From: Lachnospiraceae bacterium
GTDB taxonomy: Bacteria > Bacillota > Clostridia > Lachnospirales > Lachnospiraceae
Reading direction: 5' to 3'
Length of the DNA: 11,967 bases
Assembly (NCBI GenBank): GCA_009774585.1
Contig: VSOA01000096.1
Span: 1-11,967 of the forward strand
Part shown: one piece after another, positions 1 through 6,987 of the stretch
How the letters are laid out: each line of letters opens with the position of its first letter
Position numbering within the stretch: position 1 is the stretch's first letter
The notes under the pieces: model-generated
Told to the model about the DNA's origin: nothing
Seen by the model: the letters and a program-made list of their open reading frames with translations, nothing else
Database searches by the model: none
Program-made: the position numbers and the translations under genes

Positions 1-636
1 ATCGTAGATGGTGAGGGCGACAAAGAAGCGATTCAGGCGAGAATCGGTCAGATTAAGAAGCAGATTGAAGAGACGACATCTGATTTTGATAAGGAGAAAC
101 TGCAGGAGCGTCTTGCCAAGCTGGCAGGCGGCGTTGCAGTCATCCGTGTAGGTGCGGCGACAGAGACAGAGATGAAAGAGGCGAAGCTTCGTCTGGAAGA
201 TGCGTTGGCAGCGACCAGAGCGGCTGTAGAAGAGGGTATTATTTCCGGCGGTGGTTCCGCATACATTCACGCATCCAAGGAAGTGACAAAGCTTGCAGAT
301 ACATTGGAAGGCGACGAGAAGACAGGCGCTCAGATTGTATTGAAAGCGCTTGAAGCTCCGTTATACCATATTGCGGCGAATGCAGGTCTGGAAGGCTCTG
401 TCATCATTAATAAAGTGAGAGAATCCGAGGTTGGTATCGGCTTCGACGCTTTGAAAGAAGAGTATGTCAATATGGTGGACGCAGGCATTCTTGATCCTGC
501 CAAAGTGACAAGAAGCGCATTACAGAATGCGACGAGCGTGGCATCTACACTGCTCACGACAGAATCTGTAGTGGCTAATATCAAAGAGCCCGAACCGCCG
601 ATGCCGGCAGGAGGCGCCGGAATGGGCATGATGTAA
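1..636 (+). CDS. groEL: GroEL chaperonin (60 kDa), 5'-truncated by the window edge
   Basis: This is the C-terminal 211 residues of the ATP-driven cytosolic folding chaperonin that works with GroES. By recalled alignment to E. coli GroEL the visible part begins near residue 330 of about 541. It therefore covers the end of the apical domain, the second intermediate segment and the C-terminal equatorial domain. Recognisable blocks are KLAGGVAVIRVGAATE, the LEDALAATRAAVEEG stretch that carries the catalytic Asp in the intermediate domain, the GGG turn, and ILDPAKVTRSALQNA, whose Asp contacts nucleotide. The protein ends in a short Gly/Met-rich tail (GGAGMGMM), as is usual for GroEL. Two TAA codons stand in tandem (634-639). 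The frame is intact, and groES is expected just upstream of the window. A terminator at 731-763 probably ends the groESL transcript. Identification is essentially certain. Confidence 0.98.
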   Translation: MVDGEGDKEAIQARIGQIKKQIEETTSDFDKEKLQERLAKLAGGVAVIRVGAATETEMKEAKLRLEDALAATRAAVEEGIISGGGSAYIHASKEVTKLADTLEGDEKTGAQIVLKALEAPLYHIAANAGLEGSVIINKVRESEVGIGFDALKEEYVNMVDAGILDPAKVTRSALQNATSVASTLLTTESVVANIKEPEPPMPAGGAGMGMM

Positions 637-640
637 TAAG

Positions 641-687
641 CGCAAAGGTCTGGGGAGCAGACAGTGAGCACGCAGCGCGCCTTTGCG
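641..687 (+). other. Compact stem structure downstream of groEL
   Basis: CGCAAAGG (641-648) and CCTTTGCG (680-687) form a perfect 8-bp outer stem. Inside it, GTCTG (648-652) and CAGAC (658-662) form a nested hairpin that competes for one base. There is no T-run after 687, so it is not an ordinary intrinsic terminator. It begins immediately after the tandem stops. It could protect the 3' end of the groEL mRNA, or it could be a copy of a dispersed intergenic repeat. The sequence alone cannot decide between these. Confidence 0.45.
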
Positions 688-711
688 AGTTTACACAGCT
701 CAAAATATAAA
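683..711 (+). promoter_or_regulatory. Candidate sigma-A promoter for the response-regulator locus
   Basis: TTGCGA (683-688; 4 of 6 matches to TTGACA) is separated by 17 bases from TATAAA (706-711; 5 of 6 matches to TATAAT). Transcription would start near 718, just before the hairpin at 731-763. The -35 box overlaps the 3' arm of the upstream stem structure. I found no better pair in the gap. The assignment is tentative because the -35 box is weak. Confidence 0.35.
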
Positions 712-730
712 TGTAGCGTTATCATATAGA

Positions 731-763
731 AACAGTCAGGCTTTCCGAAGTCTGGCTGTTTTT
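731..763 (+). terminator. Intrinsic terminator (groEL terminator, possible attenuator)
   Basis: The arms 731-743 and 748-760 pair over 13 bp with two G-U wobbles. They enclose the tetraloop TCCG, and the hairpin runs directly into TTTTT (759-763). This is a standard Rho-independent terminator shape and most simply ends the groESL transcript. It lies only 14-29 bases before the plausible start codons of the next gene, which leaves no room for a normal promoter after it. Transcripts of the response-regulator gene would therefore have to pass through it. Confidence 0.85.
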
Positions 764-791
764 GACAAGGAATGAAATGAGGATTACAGCC

Positions 792-1514
792 ATGCCAGAC
801 TATATTCTTATCGTGGAAGACGACAATGAAATCAATCATATGCTCACGGAATTGTTACGGAGTAACGGTTATAGATCACAGTCGGCGTATTCAGGGACGG
901 AAGCGCTCCTTTATCTGCGCGGGCAGTGTGGAGAGCAGAGTACAGTAAATGAAAGGCCGCGGGCGGTCATACTGGATCTGATGCTCCCGGGAATGACGGG
1001 AGAAGAACTGTTAAACAATATGAAAGAGATTGACAATAATATTCCGGTCATCGTTGCATCTGCCAAGGACGATGTGCATACGAGAGTTGAACTGCTTCGC
1101 GCAGGAGCCGATGATTATATCGTTAAGCCGTTTGACACCGAAGAGCTCCTTGCAAGGCTTGAAGTGGCGCTCAGACGAAGTGCTAAGACGCAAGGAGTAG
1201 TTAAACCGGGCGGAATGCTTACTTTTAAAGATATTGTAATAGAACCGGACGAATATCGCGTTACGGCAGCCGGACAGGAGGTAATGCTTACAAGACGAGA
1301 GTTTATGATTCTTGAATTGCTTATGTCAAATCCCAACAAAGTGTTTACCAAGAATAATATCTATGAATCGGTGTGGAACGAAGAATTTGTAGGAGAAGAC
1401 AATGCCGTGAACGTACACATCAGCAATATCAGACAGAAGCTTGCGAAAGTAAACGGTGACGAGACCTATATCCAGACGGTCTGGGGTATCGGCTTTAAGA
1501 TGTGTGCTTCCTAA
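792..1514 (+). CDS. OmpR/PhoB-family response regulator
   Basis: This is a cytoplasmic DNA-binding response regulator of 240 residues. The receiver domain (about 3-125) has the acidic pair D10-D11, the phospho-acceptor D62 in ILDLMLPG, the switch Ser90 (VIVASAKDD) and K112 in the VKPF motif. About ten extra residues (44-56) sit just before the D62 strand. The C-terminal winged helix (about 140-238) has RREFMILELL, the recognition region AVNVHISNIRQKL and the wing ending TVWGIGFKM. I chose ATG 792 because MPDYILIVEDD is the usual receiver start and GAGG at 779-782 lies 9 bases upstream. ATG 777, with AAGGA at 767-771, is an alternative that adds MRITA. Its likely partner kinase is encoded at 3546-4460, on the far side of two ABC genes. 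It probably controls that transporter. The specific signal is not visible. Confidence 0.93.
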   Translation: MPDYILIVEDDNEINHMLTELLRSNGYRSQSAYSGTEALLYLRGQCGEQSTVNERPRAVILDLMLPGMTGEELLNNMKEIDNNIPVIVASAKDDVHTRVELLRAGADDYIVKPFDTEELLARLEVALRRSAKTQGVVKPGGMLTFKDIVIEPDEYRVTAAGQEVMLTRREFMILELLMSNPNKVFTKNNIYESVWNEEFVGEDNAVNVHISNIRQKLAKVNGDETYIQTVWGIGFKMCAS

Positions 1515-1522
1515 CTTCGGTG

Positions 1523-1586
1523 AAAACTTTATGATTACTTTATACTTTGCCTAAAGTTTCTAAAACTCTGCCTGATAGATTATAAG
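1523..1586 (+). promoter_or_regulatory. Candidate operator/promoter region of the ABC transporter genes
   Basis: The 171-base gap before the ABC ATPase holds AAACTTT (1524-1530) and its inverted copy AAAGTTT (1553-1559). It also holds AGTTT-CTA-AAACT (1555-1567), and AAAACT occurs twice in direct orientation (1523-1528 and 1562-1567). A -10-like TATAAG is at 1581-1586. The only spaced -35 candidate, TTTCTA (1557-1562, 18-base spacer), is poor and lies inside the palindrome. A weak -35 box covered by repeats is what an activator-dependent promoter can look like, so the neighbouring response regulator may bind here. This is inference only. Confidence 0.28.
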
Positions 1587-1627
1587 TACGCTAAGATGTT
1601 GTTCCGGATTGCTGCATGCAGGACACC

Positions 1628-1699
1628 ATGTGTAAGAGGAAGCGGAAACGGACACGTTATGACAAGGCAGTTAGAGGAGGTAGAAATGAGACAGAGTGA
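1628..1699 (+). CDS. Possible short basic upstream ORF (leader peptide)
   Basis: ATG 1628 opens a 23-codon frame whose product starts MCKRKRKRTR and is strongly basic. It overlaps the first 14 bases of the ABC ATPase gene in another frame. AGGA (1620-1623) stands 4 bases upstream of its ATG, which is closer than ideal. Translation here would run across the strong ribosome binding site of the ATPase gene and could affect its use. It may equally be a chance frame. No homologue is recognised. Confidence 0.15.
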   Translation: MCKRKRKRTRYDKAVRGGRNETE

Positions 1700-2639
1700 A
1701 GCAAGCAGAAAAGAATTAATGCAGGAATATGTCTTAAGAACGACAAAGCTTACGAAAATCTATGGGAAGCATAGGGCGGTAAATGCCGTGGATATGCATG
1801 TGCGGAAAGGAGAGATCTACGGATTTATCGGGAAGAATGGCGCTGGGAAATCTACCTTTATGAAGCTGGTTGCGGGACTGGCGGCGCCGGATGAAGGGAA
1901 GATTGAGCTTTTCGGCAGCTATGATGTGGAACGGCAGCGGATGCGCATCGGTACGTTGATTGAAACGCCGGGACTTTACAAGAGGATGAGCGCCGCAGAG
2001 AATCTGGAGGTATTAAGACGTGCTTACGGGATACCTGACCAAGGTATCGTAGGGGAGATGCTTCATCTGACGGGTTTAGATGATACCGGGAAGAAGAAAG
2101 CAGGCAAATTCTCTATGGGAATGAAGCAGCGTCTGGGAATCGCCGCCGCACTTATGAGAAGCCCCGATTTACTCATTCTGGATGAACCGATCAACGGTCT
2201 TGACCCGATGGGAATCATGCAGATGAGAGAATTGTTAGTCCGTTTAAACAGAGAGAAAAATATTACCATAATGATATCCAGCCATATCTTAGGCGAGCTG
2301 TCCAAGATTGCCACGGCTTACGGTGTTATCAGGGATGGCGAGCTGGTGGACGAGTTTGATGCGGCAGAATTAGACAGAAGATGCCGCAGATGTCAGAAGC
2401 TTGTGGTGGATCATACAGAGAAGGCGGTCAATGTGCTTGAGGAGAAACTGCACATCAAGGAATTTGACGTGCCGGAACCATCCGTGATCCGCATCTTCGA
2501 GCATCCTGATGATGTGACAAAGATCAATCACGAACTGCTGCTTGCAGGAATCGAGATTAAGGAAAGCTATCAGGTCGGGCAGGATTTGGAAAGCTATTTT
2601 ATGGAGTTAACCGGAGAGGGAGGGTATCGTCATGAGTAA
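1686..2639 (+). CDS. ABC transporter ATP-binding protein, bacitracin/lantibiotic-export type (BcrA-like)
   Basis: This 317-residue nucleotide-binding subunit of an ABC exporter acts at the inner face of the membrane with the permease encoded next. Walker A is GKNGAGKS (residues 49-56). The signature is the variant FSMGMKQRLGIA, typical of BcrA-like and lantibiotic-immunity ATPases instead of LSGGQ. Walker B is LLILDEP, followed by the D-loop NGLDP and the switch-histidine segment ISSHIL. About 90 residues after the core form the accessory C-terminal domain of this family. ATG 1686 is chosen because GAGGAGG (1675-1681) sits just before it. The frame stays open upstream to 1596, but those codons do not resemble the family. 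The last codons overlap the permease start by 8 bases (ATGAGTAA), which implies coupled translation. The likely role is removal of, or resistance to, a peptide antibiotic. The substrate is unknown. Confidence 0.93.
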   Translation: MRQSEASRKELMQEYVLRTTKLTKIYGKHRAVNAVDMHVRKGEIYGFIGKNGAGKSTFMKLVAGLAAPDEGKIELFGSYDVERQRMRIGTLIETPGLYKRMSAAENLEVLRRAYGIPDQGIVGEMLHLTGLDDTGKKKAGKFSMGMKQRLGIAAALMRSPDLLILDEPINGLDPMGIMQMRELLVRLNREKNITIMISSHILGELSKIATAYGVIRDGELVDEFDAAELDRRCRRCQKLVVDHTEKAVNVLEEKLHIKEFDVPEPSVIRIFEHPDDVTKINHELLLAGIEIKESYQVGQDLESYFMELTGEGGYRHE

Positions 2640-3438
2640 TCTGTTAAGTGCGGAATTGTATAAAATGAAGAAAGATTTGAATTTTCGGCTGATGGCGGCG
2701 TTGACGGTCATTTTTACATTGATACAGTATGGTGTTAATGCAATCATGGAAGCTGTCCTGCGAAGAGGCGGGACAGTGGGAGAACAGGCGGATCTGTTAG
2801 AAAGGCTTGAGGATATCAGTATCCTTGATAAGCTTCATGGCATGTTTGCGAACACAAATGCCATCATTTTTGTCACGATATTTGTCTGTTGCTTCGTGAT
2901 CAATGATTACAGTAGCGGTATGGTCACGAATTTTGTGGGCAAAGGTTATAAGAGAATGGAAGTGTTTCTCGCCAAATTCTTTGTGGTACAGTTTGGGGCG
3001 GTGCTTCTTTATCTTCTGGTTGCAATGGAGACATTGGTTATTGGAATTATTTTTCATGGTACGGCGGAATTAGGCGCGGCATTCTTCCATGATTTTGTAA
3101 GCTACCTTGCCTTGCATATTCTGTATCTGACCGCATATACGGCGGTGATCATTTTGGTTTGTACGATAGCGAGGAATATGGCAGTAGGAATACTGATTTC
3201 CATATTGGGAATTATGTTATTTTCCAATTTTATAGTGCAGGGAATGGATCTTATATTATCATATATTGGGGTAAAAACAGGAGTGGCACAATACTGGATC
3301 GTAACGATCATTGCGAGCTGTCCGGTAAGGGATATCCCGTCAAAGTTTCTTATGTCTTCCGGAATTGCGACGGTATTCTGGCTGATGGTATCCATGGCGG
3401 CAGGGCTATTTTGGTTTGAGAAGAGGGATATCAGGTAA
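2632..3438 (+). CDS. ABC-2 type permease subunit (BcrB-like)
   Basis: This 268-residue polytopic membrane protein is the probable membrane partner of the ATPase whose stop codon it overlaps. The cytoplasmic start MSNLLSAELYKMKKD is typical of ABC-2 permeases, where the E-x-x-K segment lies before helix 1. About six hydrophobic segments are visible: residues about 19-40, 75-95, 112-142, 155-178, 180-203 and 240-260. The chain ends with the short charged tail FEKRDIR. The gap after helix 1 (about 41-70) is hydrophilic and acidic. Such pairs assemble as exporters or self-immunity pumps for bacitracin or lantibiotics, but here the substrate cannot be read from sequence. No third subunit (a second permease as in SpaEFG or NisFEG) is present, so the complex is probably ATPase2-permease2. 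Confidence 0.87.
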   Translation: MSNLLSAELYKMKKDLNFRLMAALTVIFTLIQYGVNAIMEAVLRRGGTVGEQADLLERLEDISILDKLHGMFANTNAIIFVTIFVCCFVINDYSSGMVTNFVGKGYKRMEVFLAKFFVVQFGAVLLYLLVAMETLVIGIIFHGTAELGAAFFHDFVSYLALHILYLTAYTAVIILVCTIARNMAVGILISILGIMLFSNFIVQGMDLILSYIGVKTGVAQYWIVTIIASCPVRDIPSKFLMSSGIATVFWLMVSMAAGLFWFEKRDIR

Positions 3439-3497
3439 GCGGCAGGTTTCAGGTAAGATTTGGAATGGAGGGAGAGATTATTCCGGCAATGGTTCGC

Positions 3498-3518
3498 CAG
3501 CTTATGTTTGTTAAGCTG
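3498..3518 (+). other. Small stem-loop between permease and kinase genes
   Basis: CAGCTTA (3498-3504) and TAAGCTG (3512-3518) form a perfect 7-bp stem with a 7-base loop in the 107-base gap before the kinase gene. Only two T residues follow, so it is unlikely to terminate transcription fully. It may reduce or stabilise expression at this point in the operon. Confidence 0.25.
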
Positions 3519-3545
3519 TTATGTCAGAGATAGGAGGAGTACCGG

Positions 3546-4460
3546 ATGATCTATGGAGCAGTCGGCATAGGCATATTGGCAATGGTGGTAGTTGTGCTTG
3601 GTGCACGATTACGCAAATACAGCAGGCAGGTGGAACATCTGCTTTCACAGATGGATTTACTTGAGCAGGAGGATACGAATTATAAGTTATCCTCTTGCTG
3701 CCGTGTCGGCAGGACGGAAGAATTGGTGAGAGCGTTTAACCGGATCATACAGCTTGACCGCGACAGGATGGCAGAACTTAGGAAAGGGAACAACAGCTAC
3801 AGAGAGAGTATTATCAGCATATCCCATGATATCCGCACGCCTCTTACCAGCGCAAAAGGTTATATTCAGATGCTTCTTAAGAATCAGGAAAGAGATGTAG
3901 AAAAACAGCGGGCTTATCTGGACAATATAGAACATAGGATCGATGACGTGACGGATATGCTGACACAGCTTTTTGAGTACGCGAGAATAGAAGCGGACGA
4001 GCTTGTGTTTGAGACAGACAAGCTAAATGTCACCAATCTGTTTGCCGACGTCACAGCGATGTTCTATGAAGACTTTATGCAGAAAGGGTGCGAGCCGGTG
4101 ATTGAAATAGCTAGGGAGCCTTGCTATATCTGCGCTGACCGGCAAGGCGTCAGAAGGATTATGGAAAATCTGTTAAAAAACGCTCTGGCATATGGAACGG
4201 GTGACTATCGTTTCAGTATTCTTCCAAGAGATAACAAAGTGGAGATTATTGTTTCAAATAGGACAGATGCTATTGAAAAGGAGGACGTAGAACGTATTTT
4301 TGAAAGATTCTATACGACCGACCGGTCACGCACACGTAAGACGACGGGGCTGGGACTGGCGATTGTTAAGCAGTTTGCGCAGAAAATGGGAGGAGAAGCG
4401 TATGCGGAACTTACAGACGGAACTTTTCGTATCAAAATCGTATTTCCGAGAGTTTCATGA
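3546..4460 (+). CDS. Sensor histidine kinase with a single N-terminal membrane helix
   Basis: This 304-residue kinase is the likely partner of the response regulator at 792-1514. One hydrophobic helix (about residues 2-20) starts almost at the N-terminus, so there is no extracellular sensor domain. A HAMP-like linker (about 21-75) follows. The dimerisation/phospho-acceptor helix has SISHDIRTPLT with H94. The ATPase domain has the N-box ENLLKNA (N212), an F-box-like IFERFYTTD and the G2 box TGLGLAI (about 267-273). The usual G1 motif DxGxG is not seen: the expected place reads VSNRTDAI. ATG 3546 has AGGAGG at 3532-3537 with 8-base spacing. Sensing may depend on the ABC permease encoded just upstream or on the membrane helix itself. 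Kinase identity is certain; the signal is unknown. Confidence 0.92.
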   Translation: MIYGAVGIGILAMVVVVLGARLRKYSRQVEHLLSQMDLLEQEDTNYKLSSCCRVGRTEELVRAFNRIIQLDRDRMAELRKGNNSYRESIISISHDIRTPLTSAKGYIQMLLKNQERDVEKQRAYLDNIEHRIDDVTDMLTQLFEYARIEADELVFETDKLNVTNLFADVTAMFYEDFMQKGCEPVIEIAREPCYICADRQGVRRIMENLLKNALAYGTGDYRFSILPRDNKVEIIVSNRTDAIEKEDVERIFERFYTTDRSRTRKTTGLGLAIVKQFAQKMGGEAYAELTDGTFRIKIVFPRVS

Positions 4461-4523
4461 AGTGTAACGGAGGAATATAATGTCATAAACGGCGGAATAA
4501 ATAGTATATACTGCAAGAATATT

Positions 4524-4552
4524 TTGACTTGCATATGATTTGCGATTATAAT
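4524..4552 (+). promoter_or_regulatory. Near-consensus sigma-A promoter of rel
   Basis: TTGACT (4524-4529; 5 of 6) and TATAAT (4547-4552; 6 of 6) are separated by exactly 17 bases. Transcription should start near 4559, giving an AT-rich 5' leader of about 44 bases before the rel start codon. This is the best promoter in the window. It separates rel transcriptionally from the two-component/ABC locus. No terminator is seen between the kinase stop (4460) and this promoter, so read-through from upstream may add to it. Confidence 0.85.
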
Positions 4553-4602
4553 AAGGAATAACGGTATTATATTCATAATCATAATATACGGCTGGTGAGG
4601 CT

Positions 4603-6915
4603 ATGACGACAGAAGAAAAGAGAGAAGTCATTATTGATGACGGACGAATTGAATCCATTGAAGAGTTTCAGACTCCTGAGGCATTATATGAGGAGCTTAT
4701 TAACCGTGTGCGCAAATATCATCCGTCCGACGATATATCTCTGATTGAGAAGGCATATCAAACTGCGTATGAAGCGCATAAGGATCAGGTGCGCAAATCC
4801 GGTGAACCGTATATTATCCATCCGCTTTATGTCTCGATCATTCTGGCAGATTTGGAACTTGACAAAGAAACGATCGTGGCAGGACTCCTGCATGACGTAG
4901 TCGAAGATACAATTATGACCGATGAACAGATCAAAGAAGAGTTCGGCGCGGATGTGGCGCTTCTGGTAGACGGTGTCACGAAATTAGAAAAACTGAATTT
5001 CCATGGAGAAAATCATAACGATAGAGATAAGGATGCGGAGAAACTGGAACGTCAGGCGGAGAATCTGCGCAAGATGTTCCTTGCCATGGCGAAAGATATC
5101 CGTGTCATACTGATTAAACTGGCGGACAGACTGCACAATATGCGGACGCTTCAGCATATGCGTCCGGAGAAACAGCAGGAAATTGCCAGAGAAACATTGG
5201 ACATCTATTCACCGATTGCCCAGCGGCTTGGTATCTCCAAGATTAAAGTGGAGCTGGACGATTTGTCTTTAAAATATCTTGAGCCGGATGCTTATTATGA
5301 TCTGGTAGATAAAATTGCGATTCGCAAAAGTGTACGCGAGCAGTATATCCAGACGATTGTTGATGAAGTAAGCGAGCATATTGAGCGCGCGGGAATCAAA
5401 TCGCAGATTGACGGACGTATCAAACATTTTTTCAGCATTTACAAGAAAATGAAGAACCAGAACAAGACCATAGACCAGATTTATGATTTGTTTGCAGTGC
5501 GTATCATCGTGGATACGGTGAAGGACTGTTATGCGGCACTGGGTGTGATTCATGAGATGTATAAGCCGATTCCGGGACGATTTAAGGATTATATTGCCAT
5601 GCCGAAGGCAAATATGTATCAGTCCTTGCATACGACGCTGATCGGTACGACAGGTCAGCCCTTTGAGATTCAGATAAGGACGTATGAGATGCATAAGGCG
5701 GCGGAGTACGGTATTGCCGCGCATTGGAAATATAAAGAAGCGTCTGACGGTAAGAAAGTGGAGACGCAGGAAGAAGAGAAGCTCGTATGGCTGCGTCAGA
5801 TTCTTGAGTGGCAGAGGGATTTATCCGACAATAAAGAATTCATGAATCTTCTGAAAAGCGATTTGAATCTCTTTTCGGACAGTGTATATTGTTTTACGCC
5901 TACGGGTGATGTGAAGAACTTGCCGGCAGGATCCACGACAATAGATTTTGCTTACAGCATTCACAGCGCCGTGGGTAACAGGATGATCGGTGCCAGAGTG
6001 AATGGTAAACTCGTAACGATTGATTATGAGATTAAGAACGGTGACCGTGTTGAGATTATGACGTCTCAGAACTCCAAAGGTCCGAGCCGGGACTGGCTGA
6101 ACGTGGTAAAGAGTACGCAGGCAAAGAATAAGATCAATCAGTGGTTTAAGCATGAACTCAAGGACGATAATATTGTCAAAGGCAAGGAACTGATTGCTAA
6201 TTATTGTAAAGCAAAGTCAATCAATGCGCTTGAGGTAGTGGTACCGAAATATCAGGAAGCCATTATGAAGAAGTATGGTTTTCAGGATTGGGAATCTGTG
6301 CTTGCGGCAATCGGACACGGCGGACTTAAGGAAGGTCAGATTCTGAATCGTATGCAGGAGATGTACGATAATGACCATCGCAGAGAGATGACTGATGCGG
6401 AAGTGATGGCGGAAGTAGAAGGAAATGCTTTGCTTAGCAGAGGCAGGATGCAGAAGGGAACAAGCGGCATTCTTGTGAAGGGTATCCATGATGTGGCGGT
6501 ACGGTTTTCTAAATGCTGCAGTCCGGTGCCCGGTGATGAGATCGTCGGATTTGTGACGAGAGGAAGAGGAATATCCATACACCGAACGGACTGCTTGAAT
6601 ATCATGAACCTGCCGGAGATAGACCGCAACAGGCTGATTGACGCCGAGTGGCAGCAGACGGAGGAAGTGTCGGGCAAATACTTTGCAGAAATCAGTATTT
6701 TTGCCAATAACAGAAACGGATTGCTTGCGGATATTTCCAGAGCGCTCACAGAGAAAGAGATTGATATTCTTTCTCTTAACACAAGAGTGAGTAAGCAGGG
6801 AACGGCAACCATTATGGTCAGTTTTGAAATCGGCGGCAGGGAAGAACTGCAGCGTATTATTGACAAAATTAGAACCATTGAAAGCGTTATTGATATAGAG
6901 AGAACGACAGGATGA
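4603..6915 (+). CDS. relA: Bifunctional (p)ppGpp synthetase/hydrolase Rel
   Basis: This cytosolic stringent-response enzyme of 770 residues transfers pyrophosphate from ATP to GDP/GTP and also hydrolyses (p)ppGpp. The hydrolase HD domain keeps H73, H97-D98, E101-D102, D175 and N179. The synthetase domain (about 250-400) has RFKD at 326-329, the RxKD signature of bifunctional Rel rather than the ExDD of synthetase-only RelA. The TGS domain lies at about 424-487. The zinc-finger-like region has C638, C639, H660 and C664, and a C-terminal ACT domain covers about 690-770. The hydrolase domain has about 10 extra charged residues near 134-150 compared with what I recall of the family. GGTGAGG (4594-4600) lies very close to ATG 4603, but no other in-frame start fits. 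It has its own strong promoter, and a metallohydrolase gene follows after 72 bases. Confidence 0.97.
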   Translation: MTTEEKREVIIDDGRIESIEEFQTPEALYEELINRVRKYHPSDDISLIEKAYQTAYEAHKDQVRKSGEPYIIHPLYVSIILADLELDKETIVAGLLHDVVEDTIMTDEQIKEEFGADVALLVDGVTKLEKLNFHGENHNDRDKDAEKLERQAENLRKMFLAMAKDIRVILIKLADRLHNMRTLQHMRPEKQQEIARETLDIYSPIAQRLGISKIKVELDDLSLKYLEPDAYYDLVDKIAIRKSVREQYIQTIVDEVSEHIERAGIKSQIDGRIKHFFSIYKKMKNQNKTIDQIYDLFAVRIIVDTVKDCYAALGVIHEMYKPIPGRFKDYIAMPKANMYQSLHTTLIGTTGQPFEIQIRTYEMHKAAEYGIAAHWKYKEASDGKKVETQEEEKLVWLRQILEWQRDLSDNKEFMNLLKSDLNLFSDSVYCFTPTGDVKNLPAGSTTIDFAYSIHSAVGNRMIGARVNGKLVTIDYEIKNGDRVEIMTSQNSKGPSRDWLNVVKSTQAKNKINQWFKHELKDDNIVKGKELIANYCKAKSINALEVVVPKYQEAIMKKYGFQDWESVLAAIGHGGLKEGQILNRMQEMYDNDHRREMTDAEVMAEVEGNALLSRGRMQKGTSGILVKGIHDVAVRFSKCCSPVPGDEIVGFVTRGRGISIHRTDCLNIMNLPEIDRNRLIDAEWQQTEEVSGKYFAEISIFANNRNGLLADISRALTEKEIDILSLNTRVSKQGTATIMVSFEIGGREELQRIIDKIRTIESVIDIERTTG

Positions 6916-6987
6916 GAAAGAGATGCTGCCGGCATATGCATTTCTTCCAAAGCTGAGAATAAAGGATAATTGTTGAGGTGAGAAGAT

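Noticed and set aside
762..790. TTGACA at 762-767 as a -35 box
   Set aside because: The hexamer is perfect, but the matching -10 position reads TTACAG/TACAGC. The transcript would start inside or after the start codon, so it is probably a by-product of the T-run.
762..791. TTG start at 762 for the response regulator, extending it by 10 residues
   Set aside because: The TTG lies in the T-run of the terminator and has no ribosome binding site. The receiver domain begins naturally at ATG 792 (or 777).
330..839. Antisense frame over the groEL 3' end and following gap
   Set aside because: It runs over groEL coding sequence and straight through the terminator hairpin, and its composition is unlike a real protein.
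1596..1685. N-terminal extension of the ABC ATPase by 30 residues
   Set aside because: The codons are open, but the sequence is not like the family. The strong GAGGAGG site points to ATG 1686.
3498..3518. Stem-loop before the kinase as an operon terminator
   Set aside because: The stem is only 7 bp and is followed by TT only, so it is not a convincing Rho-independent terminator. It is listed only as a stem-loop.
4469..4488. GGAGG followed by ATG TCA TAA after the kinase stop
   Set aside because: A two-codon start-stop frame with a good ribosome binding site lies upstream of the rel promoter. It is not in the rel transcript, so a leader role is unlikely.
6930..6945. Palindrome TGCCGGCA in the gap after rel
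   Set aside because: It is a single short palindrome with no stem extension, T-run or repeat elsewhere. This is expected by chance.
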